The notes below the pieces were generated by a model. It was not told where the DNA came from and did not search any database. It saw only the letters and a list, made by a program, of their open reading frames with translations. This document shows, piece after piece, positions 55,472 through 64,000 of a stretch of 64,000 nucleotides of DNA. This stretch comes from Planctomyces sp. (GTDB lineage Bacteria > Planctomycetota > Planctomycetia > Planctomycetales > Planctomycetaceae). Where the stretch lies: the NCBI GenBank assembly GCA_019636235.1, contig JAHBXW010000007.1, positions 148,642 to 212,641 of the forward strand. Reading direction: 5' to 3'. The position numbers and the translations under genes are program-made. The stretch's first letter is position 1. Every line of letters begins with the position of its first letter.

Positions 55472-58057
55472 TCATTTCTGAAGCCGCCGCTCCAGCGTCG
55501 CCATCGTCTCTTTCAGCGTGTACTCCAGGTACTCGTCCTGGTCGTGCACCAGAGACTCCAGCGCCAGGTCCAGCGCCTCCTGAGAATCGAAAAAGCTCAG
55601 CGCCCGCACGGCTTCCAGCCGCACGCGCGGATGCTCGTCGTTGACCGCCGCGCCCAGCAGCTTCAGCGGCTCCGGAACCCGGTCCCGCCAGTAGCACAGC
55701 ACCCGCACGGCTGCCGCACGGGCGCGGGCGTCCGGGCCGGACAGCAGCCGGCCAAGCAACTGCGGATCGACGGCATCGTGATGCTGTTTGACCCACAGGG
55801 CTTCGAGCAGGTGATGCGCCTGCGCGGAATCGTTGATGTCCTTCCCGGCGACCCACTTTTCAAGCGCGGCGATGACGGCCGCCGTGTCGCGTTCGCGAAG
55901 CTCGCGCCGCACGCGGTAGCGGGTCCGGAGCTCCGGCTCTTCAAGCAGCGTGACCAGGTGGTCCACGCTTTCGCCGGCGATCTTCGGCGGCGTCAGCAGC
56001 GGCTTGTTGCGATTCACGATCCGCCAGATGCGGCCGTGCGCGTGATCGCGGTTCGGATCCCGGATCGAGTGCTGCATGTGTCCCACGAGCGGGTTGAACC
56101 AGTCGCAGATGTACAGCGATCCGTCCGGCGCGAACTGCAGATCGACGGGCCGGAAGTTGCGATCGCTGGATCGCAGCAGCGGTTCGACGGGGTCGGCATG
56201 GAAACCCGAGCCGTCGTCCTTGAAACGGTACTGCAGCGTCCCCTGGAATCCGATGCAGTTGTTGAGCAGGTAATCCCCCTGCATGTTGTCGGGGAAGTGC
56301 CGGCTGGAGACGATTTCGCAGCCGCATGTCGGCCGCCACTGCATCTGCAGGAACTGCTTCAGATTCGGATGTTTGCGGGGGTAATCCACCGCGCCGGAGA
56401 ACGCGGCCGCGAAGTAGTTCGCGCCGCCGGACGCATCCGCGACGAAGTTCTGGCCCCATTCGTCCCAGCAGATGCCCCACGGATTCGCGAAGCCGTACGA
56501 CACGAAAATGTCGACCTTCTCGGTTTTGGGTTCGTAACGGAACACGGCCGCGTCGCGGACGCGCGTCGGCCCGTAAGGCGTCTCCACTTGCGTGTGATGG
56601 AACGTCCCCTCCATGAAGTACAGATCGCCCCCCGGCCCCCACTCGAATGCGCTGATCGAGTGATGCGAGTCCGCGGAGTCGAAGCCGTGCAGCACGTATT
56701 CTCGGACGTCCGCCTGGCCGTCGCCGTCGGTGTCCTTCAGAAACAGCAGATTGGGCTGCGCGGCGACGTAGGCGCCGCCGTCGCCCAGCTCGATGCCGGT
56801 CGGGACGTGCAGCTTGTCGGCGAAGACGCGGCAGGTGTCGGCCTTGCCGTCGCCGTTGACGTCCTCGAGGATCAGGATCTTGTCGTTCGGCGGCTCGCCC
56901 GGCAGATACATCGGATAGGACGGCATCGTGGCCACCCACAGCCGGCCGGCGTTGTCGAACGTGAACTGCACCGGGTTCTGCAACTCGGGGAAATCGACCT
57001 CCGAAGCGAACAGGCTGATCTCGAAGCCTTCCGGCAGCGTGAACGTCTTGGCGGCGTCCTCGGGCGTCGTCAGCTGGATTTCGTTCTTGAAGTTCGTTTC
57101 GATCGGCGTGAACTCGCCGGCCTGAGAGTCATTCAGCGGCGACGGCGTCTCGCCCCGCGCGACCTGCCAGATGCGCCGGTCGCGGTTCTCGATCATCTTC
57201 CGCAGCCTGGCGAACTCCGCGGGGAAGTTGACGACGCCGAACGGATCCTTGCGGCCGCCGTAAATGTAAAAGCCGTTGACGGCGCGGTAGTCATAAAACA
57301 GCTGGTCGTTCTTTTCGTTGACGGCCGCCAGGAGAGCCTCTTCGTCTATCGTCCGGCCCGCTGACGGCGGACCAAACAGCGCGTTCGCCAGCGCCGCGCT
57401 GACCCGCCGGTCCCCTTCCCGCGACAGGTGGATGCCGTTGATCGTCAACGGCGTCTCCGCGGATCGAAACAGCTCCTGCGAGGGCTGGAAGGCGTCGACG
57501 AACGGCGTACCGGTCTCCGCCGCGATCTTCTCCATCGCCGCGGCATACAACTGGATGTTCGTGTTGTTCCGCTCGGCGGCCAGGATGTGCCGGTCCTCGC
57601 GGTCTTCGTTGGCGATCGGGGAAATCAGCACCAGCCGCGGCGGCGATTCGCCGTCGTACCTGGTGCTGGTCGTTTCGCTGATGAAATTCCGCAGGTCGTC
57701 CTGGAACTTCGCGAGCCCTGCCGGACCGCCGAAGGATTCGTTGAACCCGAAGAACGCGAACACGACGCTGGGCTTGTGATCCTCGAGGCGGTGCCCGTGG
57801 TCCTTGAAATCCTGAGACCGCGGCCGCAGCGTCAGCTCGTCGGCCGACCAGCCGAGGTTCCGGATCACGAGATCCAGATCCGGGTGGCGGCGGTGGATTT
57901 CCGTCTCCAGATGGCCGAAGTACAGCATCCGCTCGGCCAGCGTGTTGCCCACGAAGACGATGCGGTCCCCCTGGCGAAGTTCCAGCGGCGAATCGGCAAG
58001 CGCCGCGGACGCGGCGGACAACACAGCCAGAACGCAGGTCGCAAGGCGGAATCGCAT
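55472..58057 (-). CDS. SGNH-hydrolase / PVC-type dehydrogenase-like beta-propeller / HEAT fusion protein
   Basis: An 861-residue exported protein. After a signal peptide (1-21) comes an SGNH/GDSL-type domain: DRIVFVGNTLAERMLYFGHL (block I), VVFAFFGFNESFGG (block III region) and TINGIHLSREGDRRVSAALA (the D/H block). A long middle region (about 340-690) matches the PVC-type membrane-bound dehydrogenase: LPEGFEISLFASEVDFPELQ, GDGKADTCRVFADKLHVPTG, MEGTFHHTQVETPYGPTRVR and DLQFAPDGSLYICDWFNPLV. The C-terminal 150 residues form HEAT repeats. It is probably a surface enzyme that de-esterifies and oxidises a polysaccharide or lipid; the cytochrome gene 55 bp downstream could take up the electrons. 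The start at 58057 was chosen for its signal peptide. Confidence 0.88.
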   Translation of the reverse strand: MRFRLATCVLAVLSAASAALADSPLELRQGDRIVFVGNTLAERMLYFGHLETEIHRRHPDLDLVIRNLGWSADELTLRPRSQDFKDHGHRLEDHKPSVVFAFFGFNESFGGPAGLAKFQDDLRNFISETTSTRYDGESPPRLVLISPIANEDREDRHILAAERNNTNIQLYAAAMEKIAAETGTPFVDAFQPSQELFRSAETPLTINGIHLSREGDRRVSAALANALFGPPSAGRTIDEEALLAAVNEKNDQLFYDYRAVNGFYIYGGRKDPFGVVNFPAEFARLRKMIENRDRRIWQVARGETPSPLNDSQAGEFTPIETNFKNEIQLTTPEDAAKTFTLPEGFEISLFASEVDFPELQNPVQFTFDNAGRLWVATMPSYPMYLPGEPPNDKILILEDVNGDGKADTCRVFADKLHVPTGIELGDGGAYVAAQPNLLFLKDTDGDGQADVREYVLHGFDSADSHHSISAFEWGPGGDLYFMEGTFHHTQVETPYGPTRVRDAAVFRYEPKTEKVDIFVSYGFANPWGICWDEWGQNFVADASGGANYFAAAFSGAVDYPRKHPNLKQFLQMQWRPTCGCEIVSSRHFPDNMQGDYLLNNCIGFQGTLQYRFKDDGSGFHADPVEPLLRSSDRNFRPVDLQFAPDGSLYICDWFNPLVGHMQHSIRDPNRDHAHGRIWRIVNRNKPLLTPPKIAGESVDHLVTLLEEPELRTRYRVRRELRERDTAAVIAALEKWVAGKDINDSAQAHHLLEALWVKQHHDAVDPQLLGRLLSGPDARARAAAVRVLCYWRDRVPEPLKLLGAAVNDEHPRVRLEAVRALSFFDSQEALDLALESLVHDQDEYLEYTLKETMATLERRLQK

Positions 58058-58372
58058 ACCCGTTGCTCGTGTCTTGGAGGGAGGGACGACGGTGGGACGG
58101 CGAGGCAGGTCGCCTGCCTGGGCGGTCCGCGGCGAAGCCCGTCGGGTGCGCCGCGAAACTCCATTCTTGCCGAGCCGCCAGCGCCGTGCAAACACGCGGA
58201 GCAGGGGACGGCACGAATGCGCATGCGGCTGGTGAATCGGGACCGCGACCCGGCAACGTGCCGGCGACGAGAAACCAATGTTGTCCTCCGGCGCACGGCG
58301 CTCCACACTGTCGCGCGTGCGCCGGCCATCGCGCGCCGGACCCTGGTATCCTTCGCCCGTCGCGCGCCGCAC

Positions 58373-58957
58373 GTGTCCATCGCCGGAATCCCCAGACAGT
58401 TTCGGCAGGCGGGCCGCGGCCCCTACCGCCGCCGCCCGACCGCCGCGCTGATTGTGATCCTGATCGCCGCGCTGCTGGCGATCTTCCGGACCCAGACGCC
58501 TCCCGTCGCGCCTCAGGGGCTGCCTCCGGAGGGCGAGGTCGTCAGGGTGGCGCGCGTCGTCGACGGCGACACCCTGCTGCTCGACGGCGGTCGCCGCGTC
58601 CGGCTCATCGGCGTCAACACTCCCGAGACCAAGATCGAAGGCCAGCCCCCCGAACCCTGGGGGCCGGAAGCGTCCGAGTTTGTGACCCGGCTCGTTGAGG
58701 GGCGGAACGTGACACTCGAATACGACCGCGAGCGACGCGATCAGTACGACCGCATCCTGGCCTACGTCCATCATGACGGCCGGCTGCTCAACGAGGAGAT
58801 CATCCGCGCCGGCTACAGCCGAGCGGTGCTCCGGTTCCCCTACCGCAGCGACCGGAAGCGACTGTTCCAGGCGGCGGAGGAGGAGGCCCGGGAGGCCCGG
58901 CGCGGACTCTGGAGCGGCGATCCGCCCGCGAGGCCCCGCGGTTCTCCCGCCCCATGA
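58373..58957 (+). CDS. Membrane-anchored thermonuclease-like (SNase) protein
   Basis: A 194-residue protein with an N-terminal basic segment and one hydrophobic helix (TAALIVILIAALLAIF), then an SNase OB fold: VARVVDGDTLLLDGGRRVRL, IGVNTPETKIEG, RERRDQYDRILAYVHHDGRL and FQAAEEEAREARRGLWSGD. The catalytic Asp/Arg/Glu set is present in the DGDT and GVNTPE blocks. It probably degrades nucleic acid on the outer side of the membrane. The GTG at 58373 (VSIAGIPRQFRQAGRGPYRR) is the chosen start; no strong ribosome binding site is seen, so another start further upstream remains possible. It overlaps the next gene by 4 bp (ATGA). Confidence 0.8.
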   Translation: MSIAGIPRQFRQAGRGPYRRRPTAALIVILIAALLAIFRTQTPPVAPQGLPPEGEVVRVARVVDGDTLLLDGGRRVRLIGVNTPETKIEGQPPEPWGPEASEFVTRLVEGRNVTLEYDRERRDQYDRILAYVHHDGRLLNEEIIRAGYSRAVLRFPYRSDRKRLFQAAEEEAREARRGLWSGDPPARPRGSPAP

Positions 58958-59643
58958 CGTCGTTCCGCGTCGTCATCCCCACGCTCAACGAAGAGGCCCG
59001 CGTCGCCGACGCCGTCCGCTCCGCACGTTGCGCCCCGCAGCACGCCGTCCGGGTCGTGGTCGTCGATGGCGGCAGCACCGACGGCACGATCGATCAGGCC
59101 CGCGCCGCGGGCGCCGACGTCCGATTCTCGGAACCCGGCCGCGCCCGGCAGCTCAACATCGGGGCCGCCGACGCCATCGAGGACTGCCTGCTGTTCTTGC
59201 ACGCCGACTGCCGACTGCCGCCCGGGTGGGACGATCAGATCGCCGATGCGTTCGCCGCGGGGAACGTGATCGCGGGCGGATTCCGGCAGCGGATCGACGC
59301 CCGCGGGCTGCGCTGGCGGTTTCTGGAATGGGGCAACGGGTTCCGCGGCGGCGTGCTGCGGTCGCTGTACGGCGATCAGGCGATGTTCGTCCGCCGCGAT
59401 GTGTTCCAGCGGCTGGACGGATTCCCGGAGGTCCCGATCCTCGAGGACTGGCTGCTGTCGCGATCGCTGCGTGCCGAGCGCGGCCGGATGGCGCTGTTGC
59501 CCGGTCCGCTGGCGGTGAGCGCCCGGCGCTGGGAGCGCCAGGGAATTGTCCGACAGACGCTCCGCAACTGGTCGATTTTGTGGCGGGCCCGCCGGGGGGC
59601 CGACCTGCACGAGCTGGCCCGCGAATACCGGAACGTCCGCTGA
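58954..59643 (+). CDS. TIGR04283-type arsenosugar biosynthesis glycosyltransferase
   Basis: A 229-residue GT2-fold transferase. It has VVIPTLNEEARVADAVRSAR, VVVVDGGSTDGTIDQAR and FLHADCRLPPGWDDQI (the DxD equivalent is HADC), then GDQAMFVRRDVFQRLDGFP. The HADCR motif and short length fit the TIGR04283 family, often encoded near arsenic genes such as arsS. Here arsS is about 15 kb away. The ATG overlaps the stop of the thermonuclease gene by 4 bp, so the two are translationally coupled. The glycosyl acceptor is inferred from the family name, not shown. Confidence 0.88.
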   Translation: MTSFRVVIPTLNEEARVADAVRSARCAPQHAVRVVVVDGGSTDGTIDQARAAGADVRFSEPGRARQLNIGAADAIEDCLLFLHADCRLPPGWDDQIADAFAAGNVIAGGFRQRIDARGLRWRFLEWGNGFRGGVLRSLYGDQAMFVRRDVFQRLDGFPEVPILEDWLLSRSLRAERGRMALLPGPLAVSARRWERQGIVRQTLRNWSILWRARRGADLHELAREYRNVR

Positions 59644-59703
59644 CGCGTCGCGGCGATTCGGGAATAATGCCTTTGCCCCCGCGCTCGTCCCACGCCCTGA
59701 TCC

Positions 59704-60234
59704 ATGTCCGGCAACGCCCAGGTCCAGTCGATTCCCGCGCTTCGCGAGCTGCAGGCTGCGCTCGCCTCGTTCCGCGATGACGCCTCCAGTTCGCTGGACA
59801 TGATGCTCATGGAGCTGCAGCGGGCCGTCGACTGGATCGAGCATGACCGCCCCGCGTACTGGCAGCTCCAGACCCGCAGGGCGTTCGAGCAGGTCGCCGC
59901 CACGCGCACGGCTCTGAACACCTGCCAGATGCGGACGGTCGCGGGACGGCGGCCAAGCTGCATTGAGGAGAAAGAGGCCTACGCCGCCGCGCGCCGCCGC
60001 CTGCAGCACTGCCAGGAGCAGGTCGAACGCGTCAAGCGCTGGTCGATCAAGGTCCGGCACGAGGTCGATGAGTTCCGCAGCCGGCTGTCCGCGCTGCGTC
60101 GGCGGCTGGACGGGGAGCTGCCGAAGTCCGTGGCGGCGCTGGACCGGATGGCTGCCGCGCTGGAGGAGTACGCCGGACTCGTGCGGGAGTCTTCGCCGCC
60201 GGCCGCCCCGTCCGCGGAGGACCCCGCGGGTTGA
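59704..60234 (+). CDS. Coiled-coil protein, function unknown
   Basis: A 176-residue highly charged helical protein. Almost the whole chain reads as coiled coil with regular Leu/Glu/Arg spacing: LRELQAALASFRDDASSSLD, TRRAFEQVAATRTALNTCQM, AAARRRLQHCQEQVERVKRW and VDEFRSRLSALRRRLDGELP. It ends in a short Pro/Ala tail. There is no signal peptide or membrane segment. The N-terminal half is WXG100-like in length but without the WXG motif. I do not recognise a family. It is 60 bp downstream of the glycosyltransferase gene and possibly part of its transcript. Confidence 0.65.
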   Translation: MSGNAQVQSIPALRELQAALASFRDDASSSLDMMLMELQRAVDWIEHDRPAYWQLQTRRAFEQVAATRTALNTCQMRTVAGRRPSCIEEKEAYAAARRRLQHCQEQVERVKRWSIKVRHEVDEFRSRLSALRRRLDGELPKSVAALDRMAAALEEYAGLVRESSPPAAPSAEDPAG

Positions 60235-60399
60235 AGGGCCTGTTTCGCTGCCGGGGCCGCGGGCCCCTGGGCTGCCCGGCCGGACCGCGCCGGCGATCGT
60301 CACCGGTCGCGGATTCCCTGGACGACGGCTTCGGCCCCCCTGGGCCGCCCCCGACTTATGAAGTTTCCCCGGAAATGCGGCCTCCCGCCGCCTCGCGAT

Positions 60400-60428
60400 T
60401 TGCCCGGATGTCTTCGCCCGGATAAACT
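60400..60428 (+). promoter_or_regulatory. Predicted promoter of infA
   Basis: TTGCCC (60400-60405) and TAAACT (60423-60428) are 17 bp apart, with a short leader of about 36 nt before ATG 60471. Confidence 0.45.
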
Positions 60429-60470
60429 CTCCGGCTCACCCCTGCTCGCAGAGAGAGAGAACGCAGCCGT

Positions 60471-60689
60471 ATGGCGAAGGAAGAGTCCATTGAAATGGAG
60501 GGCACGGTCGTCGAAGCCCTCGCGAACACGCAGTTTCGCGTGTCGCTCGAAAACGGCCACATGGTGATGGCCCACGTCTCCGGCCGGATGCGCAAGAATT
60601 TCATCCGCATCGTCCCCGGCGATCGCGTGAAGGTCGAAGTCTCCCCGTATGACCTGACCCGCGGGCGGATCGTCTTCCGCGAACGCTGA
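60471..60689 (+). CDS. infA: Translation initiation factor IF-1
   Basis: A 72-residue S1/OB-fold protein: [20 protein letters not shown], then [40 protein letters not shown] and [11 protein letters not shown]. It is exactly the usual length and carries the conserved RNA-binding Arg and the GDRV block. It binds the A site of the 30S subunit during initiation. It is not in a ribosomal-protein cluster here (no rpmJ or secY next to it). It converges on treZ with a 6 bp gap. Confidence 0.97.
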   Translation: MAKEESIEMEGTVVEALANTQFRVSLENGHMVMAHVSGRMRKNFIRIVPGDRVKVEVSPYDLTRGRIVFRER

Positions 60690-60695
60690 TCGCAC

Positions 60696-62465
60696 TCACT
60701 CGACAGTCGCGTCTCCAAACACCGCGACCGTCTCGCCCGGCAATCGCGCCCGCCCGTCCTCTCCCGGACGCACGTCCGCGCGCGACGCCAGCAACAGCCG
60801 GTCCCTGTCCGCCCCGACGGGAATCGACCGCTCCCGGACATCGAAGTTGCAGGCCACCGCCGCGCCTTCGCTGTGGACGCAGATCCACTGCTCCTCCGCG
60901 TTGAAGTCGACGCGCGTCAGATCCAGCCGGCCCGTCGTGAAGGCCGACGCCCGGTGACGCAGCGCAATCAGTTGGCGGTACCAGTCGTGCATCTCCGCAT
61001 GCGCCGGCTCACGGATCTCCCGCCATTTGAGCTTCGAACGCTCAAACGTCGCCCGGTCCGTGGGATTGGAGATTTCCTCCGGCGACCAGCCAAACGACGC
61101 GAACTCCCGCATCCGCCCGGACCGGACCGCCTCTCCCAGCTCCGGCTCGCTCGCGAAGTCGACGAAGTACTCGAACGGCGAACTCGCCCCCCATTCCTCC
61201 CCCTGAAACAGCATCGGCACGTAGGGCGACAGCAGGATCAGCGCCGCCCCCAGCTTGGCGCGCTCGCTGCTCGTGAGGTGCGCCATCCGCTCGCCCCGCG
61301 CCCGGTTCCCCAGTTGATCGTGATTCTGCAGATACGCCAGAAACCGGTGCGCGCTCAGCCCTGACACCGGCCGCCCGTGGCGTCGCTGGCGGTGCTGAGA
61401 GTGCTGGCCGGCGTAGACGTACGGCTGCGTCATCGAGGCCGCCAGGTCCGCCAGCGAGCCGAAGTCGGAGTAGTATCCCGTCCGCTCGCCGGTCAGCACG
61501 GTGTGCAGCGCGTGATGGATGTCGTCGCTCCACTGCGCATCCAGGCCGAAGCCCCCCAGCTCCCAGGGACGCACGATCCGCGGATCGTTCAGGTCGCTTT
61601 CCGCGATCAGAATCAGGTGCCGGCCCAGCCGCGCTTTCAGTTCGTCGACCCGCGTCGCCAGCTCCTCGAGAAAATGCGTCGCCGACAGGTCGACGATCGC
61701 ATGCACCGCATCCAGCCGCAGCCCGTCAATGTGGTAGTCCCGCAGCCACATCAGCGCATTGCCGATGAAGTACTCGCGCACCTCGTCGCTGTAGGGACCG
61801 TCAAAATTGATTGAGGACCCCCAGGGTGTCGGATAGCGCCCGGTCAGATACGGGCCAAACCGCGGCAGGTAATTCCCCGACGGCCCGAGGTGGTTGTAAA
61901 CGACATCCAGCAGCACCCCCAGGCCCCGTTGATGGCAGGCGTTCACCAGCGTCTTCAGGCCGTTCGGCCCGCCGTACGCATCGTGCGGCGCATACGGGCA
62001 GACTCCGTCATATCCCCAGCCGTAATCCCCCAGGAACTCCGCCACGGGCATCAGCTGCACGTGCGTCACGCCCAGATTGACGAGATGGTCCAGCCGCGCG
62101 ATCGCGCTCTCGAACGTCCCTTCCGACGTGAACGTCCCCACGTGCAGTTCATACAGCACCGCGGCGCCCAGCGGCCGGGACTGAAAATGCGCGTCCGACC
62201 AGACGAACTCGTCATGGTCCAGCACCCGCGAAGGGCCATGCACGCCGGCCGGCTGCCACGGCGACCGCGGATCGGGAAACGGACCGTCGCCGTCGATTCG
62301 GAACGCGTAATCCTCTCCGGGCCGCAACGGCCCCTCCCGCCAGCGCCACCAGCCGCCGGCGTCCCGCTCCAATGGCGAACGTTCGCCGCGCGCTTCGAGT
62401 TGGGCGTCCGTCGCAAACGGCGCCCAGACAGAGATTCCCTCGCGATTTCCGGCTGGACTCGCCAC
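60696..62465 (-). CDS. treZ: Malto-oligosyltrehalose trehalohydrolase
   Basis: A 589-residue GH13 enzyme that releases trehalose from maltooligosyltrehalose. An N-terminal beta domain (ISVWAPFATDAQLEARGERS, GWWRWREGPLRPGEDYAFRI) leads into the barrel with ELHVGTFTSEGTFESAIARL, GVCPYAPHDAYGGPNGLKTL, DGLRLDAVHAIVD (nucleophile Asp), LILIAESDLNDPR (acid Glu) and LQNHDQLGNRARGERM (second Asp). The C-terminal domain follows. No good ATG exists; the start GTG 62465 (read VASPAGNREGISVWAP) has AGGGAGGA about 9 bases upstream, which decides it. treY and the branching enzyme are not in the window. Confidence 0.93.
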   Translation of the reverse strand: MASPAGNREGISVWAPFATDAQLEARGERSPLERDAGGWWRWREGPLRPGEDYAFRIDGDGPFPDPRSPWQPAGVHGPSRVLDHDEFVWSDAHFQSRPLGAAVLYELHVGTFTSEGTFESAIARLDHLVNLGVTHVQLMPVAEFLGDYGWGYDGVCPYAPHDAYGGPNGLKTLVNACHQRGLGVLLDVVYNHLGPSGNYLPRFGPYLTGRYPTPWGSSINFDGPYSDEVREYFIGNALMWLRDYHIDGLRLDAVHAIVDLSATHFLEELATRVDELKARLGRHLILIAESDLNDPRIVRPWELGGFGLDAQWSDDIHHALHTVLTGERTGYYSDFGSLADLAASMTQPYVYAGQHSQHRQRRHGRPVSGLSAHRFLAYLQNHDQLGNRARGERMAHLTSSERAKLGAALILLSPYVPMLFQGEEWGASSPFEYFVDFASEPELGEAVRSGRMREFASFGWSPEEISNPTDRATFERSKLKWREIREPAHAEMHDWYRQLIALRHRASAFTTGRLDLTRVDFNAEEQWICVHSEGAAVACNFDVRERSIPVGADRDRLLLASRADVRPGEDGRARLPGETVAVFGDATVE

Positions 62466-63330
<865 letters not shown>

Positions 63331-63340
63331 CTGTGAAGAC

Positions 63341-63374
63341 GCCCGTGTTCCCCTCAGGGGAATGCGGGCTTTTT
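63341..63374 (+). terminator. Rho-independent terminator after tRNA-Ala
   Basis: GCCCGTGTTCCCC (63341-63353) pairs with GGGGAATGCGGGC (63357-63369) with two G-T wobbles, a TCA loop, and then TTTTT. It begins 11 bases after the tRNA 3' end. Confidence 0.85.
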
Positions 63375-63607
63375 CATTTGTCAGGTCGGGGCGGCCCGGT
63401 TTATCCGTTTGCGTCTTGGGCGCCACGGCTCTGATGAGCCGATTCGAATGGTGAAGTCGTCCCGAATGACTCTCGGGCGCGGGAACCATGGCGATCTCGC
63501 CTCGCGAATCGCGGCACGAGATCAAGGAGTGCGGTCCTGCGCACTGCCTGACATTCTCGCGCTGGAAATGTCGGGCGCTTCCCAACTGCCAACCGCGGAG
63601 CATGCAT

Positions 63608-64000
63608 ATGGACACTGGTGATGCCGGCTCGCGGCGTCCTGTGGCAACATCGCTGACCGCGCTGCTGGCGTGCATCGCATTGGCCGCGGTCGTCGGGATC
63701 AGCCTGTCGCACCTGCCCGACCCGGATGCGTCGCGGGAGTTTTTTCTCGACGTGTCCCTGGAGTTGGGATTGGGAGACTGGTATGCGTGCGCCATTGTGG
63801 CCGATGGTTCGGCCGTGATGCCCGCCCGCTTTCGCAAGCGGCCTCAGTGGGGAATCATGGACAGCATCGTCCAGCCAGTCTCAATGGTACACCCGATCCG
63901 CGAGGCCCAACACAGGGAGCCGAGAACCGTAATGCTGCCGCGAGACACGCAAGTCATTGTACTCGGCTGGCGGCGTGCGCATAACCTGGAAACTCCTGAG
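63608..64000 (+). CDS. Membrane-anchored protein, 3' end outside window
   Basis: An open frame of 131 codons without a stop at the window edge. It begins MDTGDAGSRRPVATSLTALL, with one hydrophobic helix (LTALLACIALAAVVGISLS, about residues 16-34), then a soluble part rich in Trp, Arg and Val (FFLDVSLELGLGDWYACAIV, VMPARFRKRPQWGIMDSIVQ, MLPRDTQVIVLGWRRAHNLE). GGAG lies 7 bases before the ATG; an in-frame ATG at 63602 is too close to it. Codon use is less GC-rich at third positions than most of the window. I do not recognise a family. It is the only gene in this segment truncated by the window's right edge. Confidence 0.7.
   Translation, partial: MDTGDAGSRRPVATSLTALLACIALAAVVGISLSHLPDPDASREFFLDVSLELGLGDWYACAIVADGSAVMPARFRKRPQWGIMDSIVQPVSMVHPIREAQHREPRTVMLPRDTQVIVLGWRRAHNLETPE

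Noticed and set aside
53770..55644. A 624-codon plus-strand open frame
   Set aside because: It is opposite the cytochrome gene with signal peptide and CMKCH; the plus-strand translation is Arg/Gln-rich.

Overview
The window is about 64 kb of GC-rich DNA that reads as a chromosome segment of a planctomycete (order Planctomycetales). The taxonomic call rests on gene content. It includes a PVC-type membrane-bound dehydrogenase/HEAT protein paired with a CxxCH cytochrome, a soluble planctomycete-type Ser/Thr kinase, several lineage-typical lipoproteins and membrane proteins, an NPCBM-domain protein, and a Rho factor with a long disordered N-terminus. Most genes are monocistronic or in runs of two to four, are strongly G/C at third positions, and often converge or overlap by a few bases.

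Layout. 0-7 kb: the end of a double carboxymuconolactone-decarboxylase protein, a DUF2752 membrane protein, two paralogous lipoproteins, ftsK on the minus strand and a membrane protein. 7.3-12.3 kb: a phosphate-flavoured stretch with a PstS-type binding protein, a PDZ/YbaY/DUF4214-like exported protein and an alkaline phosphatase. 12.6-20.6 kb: a 1015-residue beta-propeller protein facing a minus-strand run (polytopic protein, HSL-type hydrolase, NPCBM protein, zinc-ribbon membrane protein). 21-28 kb: an ABC-F ATPase, an RND-type adaptor, an ECF sigma factor and a family 2 glycosyltransferase.

28.0-30.3 kb is the accessory spot. A KAP-type P-loop NTPase that has lost its ATP-binding half abuts a frameshifted remnant of trpB, and next to them is an intact gene for a SLOG-like/TIR fusion protein. 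That gene has its own promoter and a perfect dyad at the predicted transcription start. Its codon use (AGA, CTA, TCA, CCA) differs from the neighbours. This looks like a remodelled defence locus and is the best candidate for something new here.

30-42 kb: PEGA lipoprotein, small CxxCH protein, SDR, Ser/Thr kinase, clpC, TPR protein, gcvPB, DUF6398 protein. 42-51 kb: a class I glutamine amidotransferase homologue without its nucleophile, arsS with a methyltransferase, a receiver-domain protein, hypF, a Gfo/Idh/MocA oxidoreductase, a LigD_N-like protein and about 1.1 kb of non-coding DNA ahead of rho. 53-64 kb: a YceK/YidQ-like lipoprotein, the dehydrogenase/cytochrome pair, a thermonuclease overlapping a TIGR04283 arsenosugar glycosyltransferase, infA, treZ, a tRNA-Ala(GGC) with promoter and terminator, and a gene running off the 3' edge.

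All family calls come from reading motifs; no database search was run. Start sites were chosen from Shine-Dalgarno spacing, signal peptides and family N-termini, and several are uncertain. Promoters and operators are predicted by eye only.
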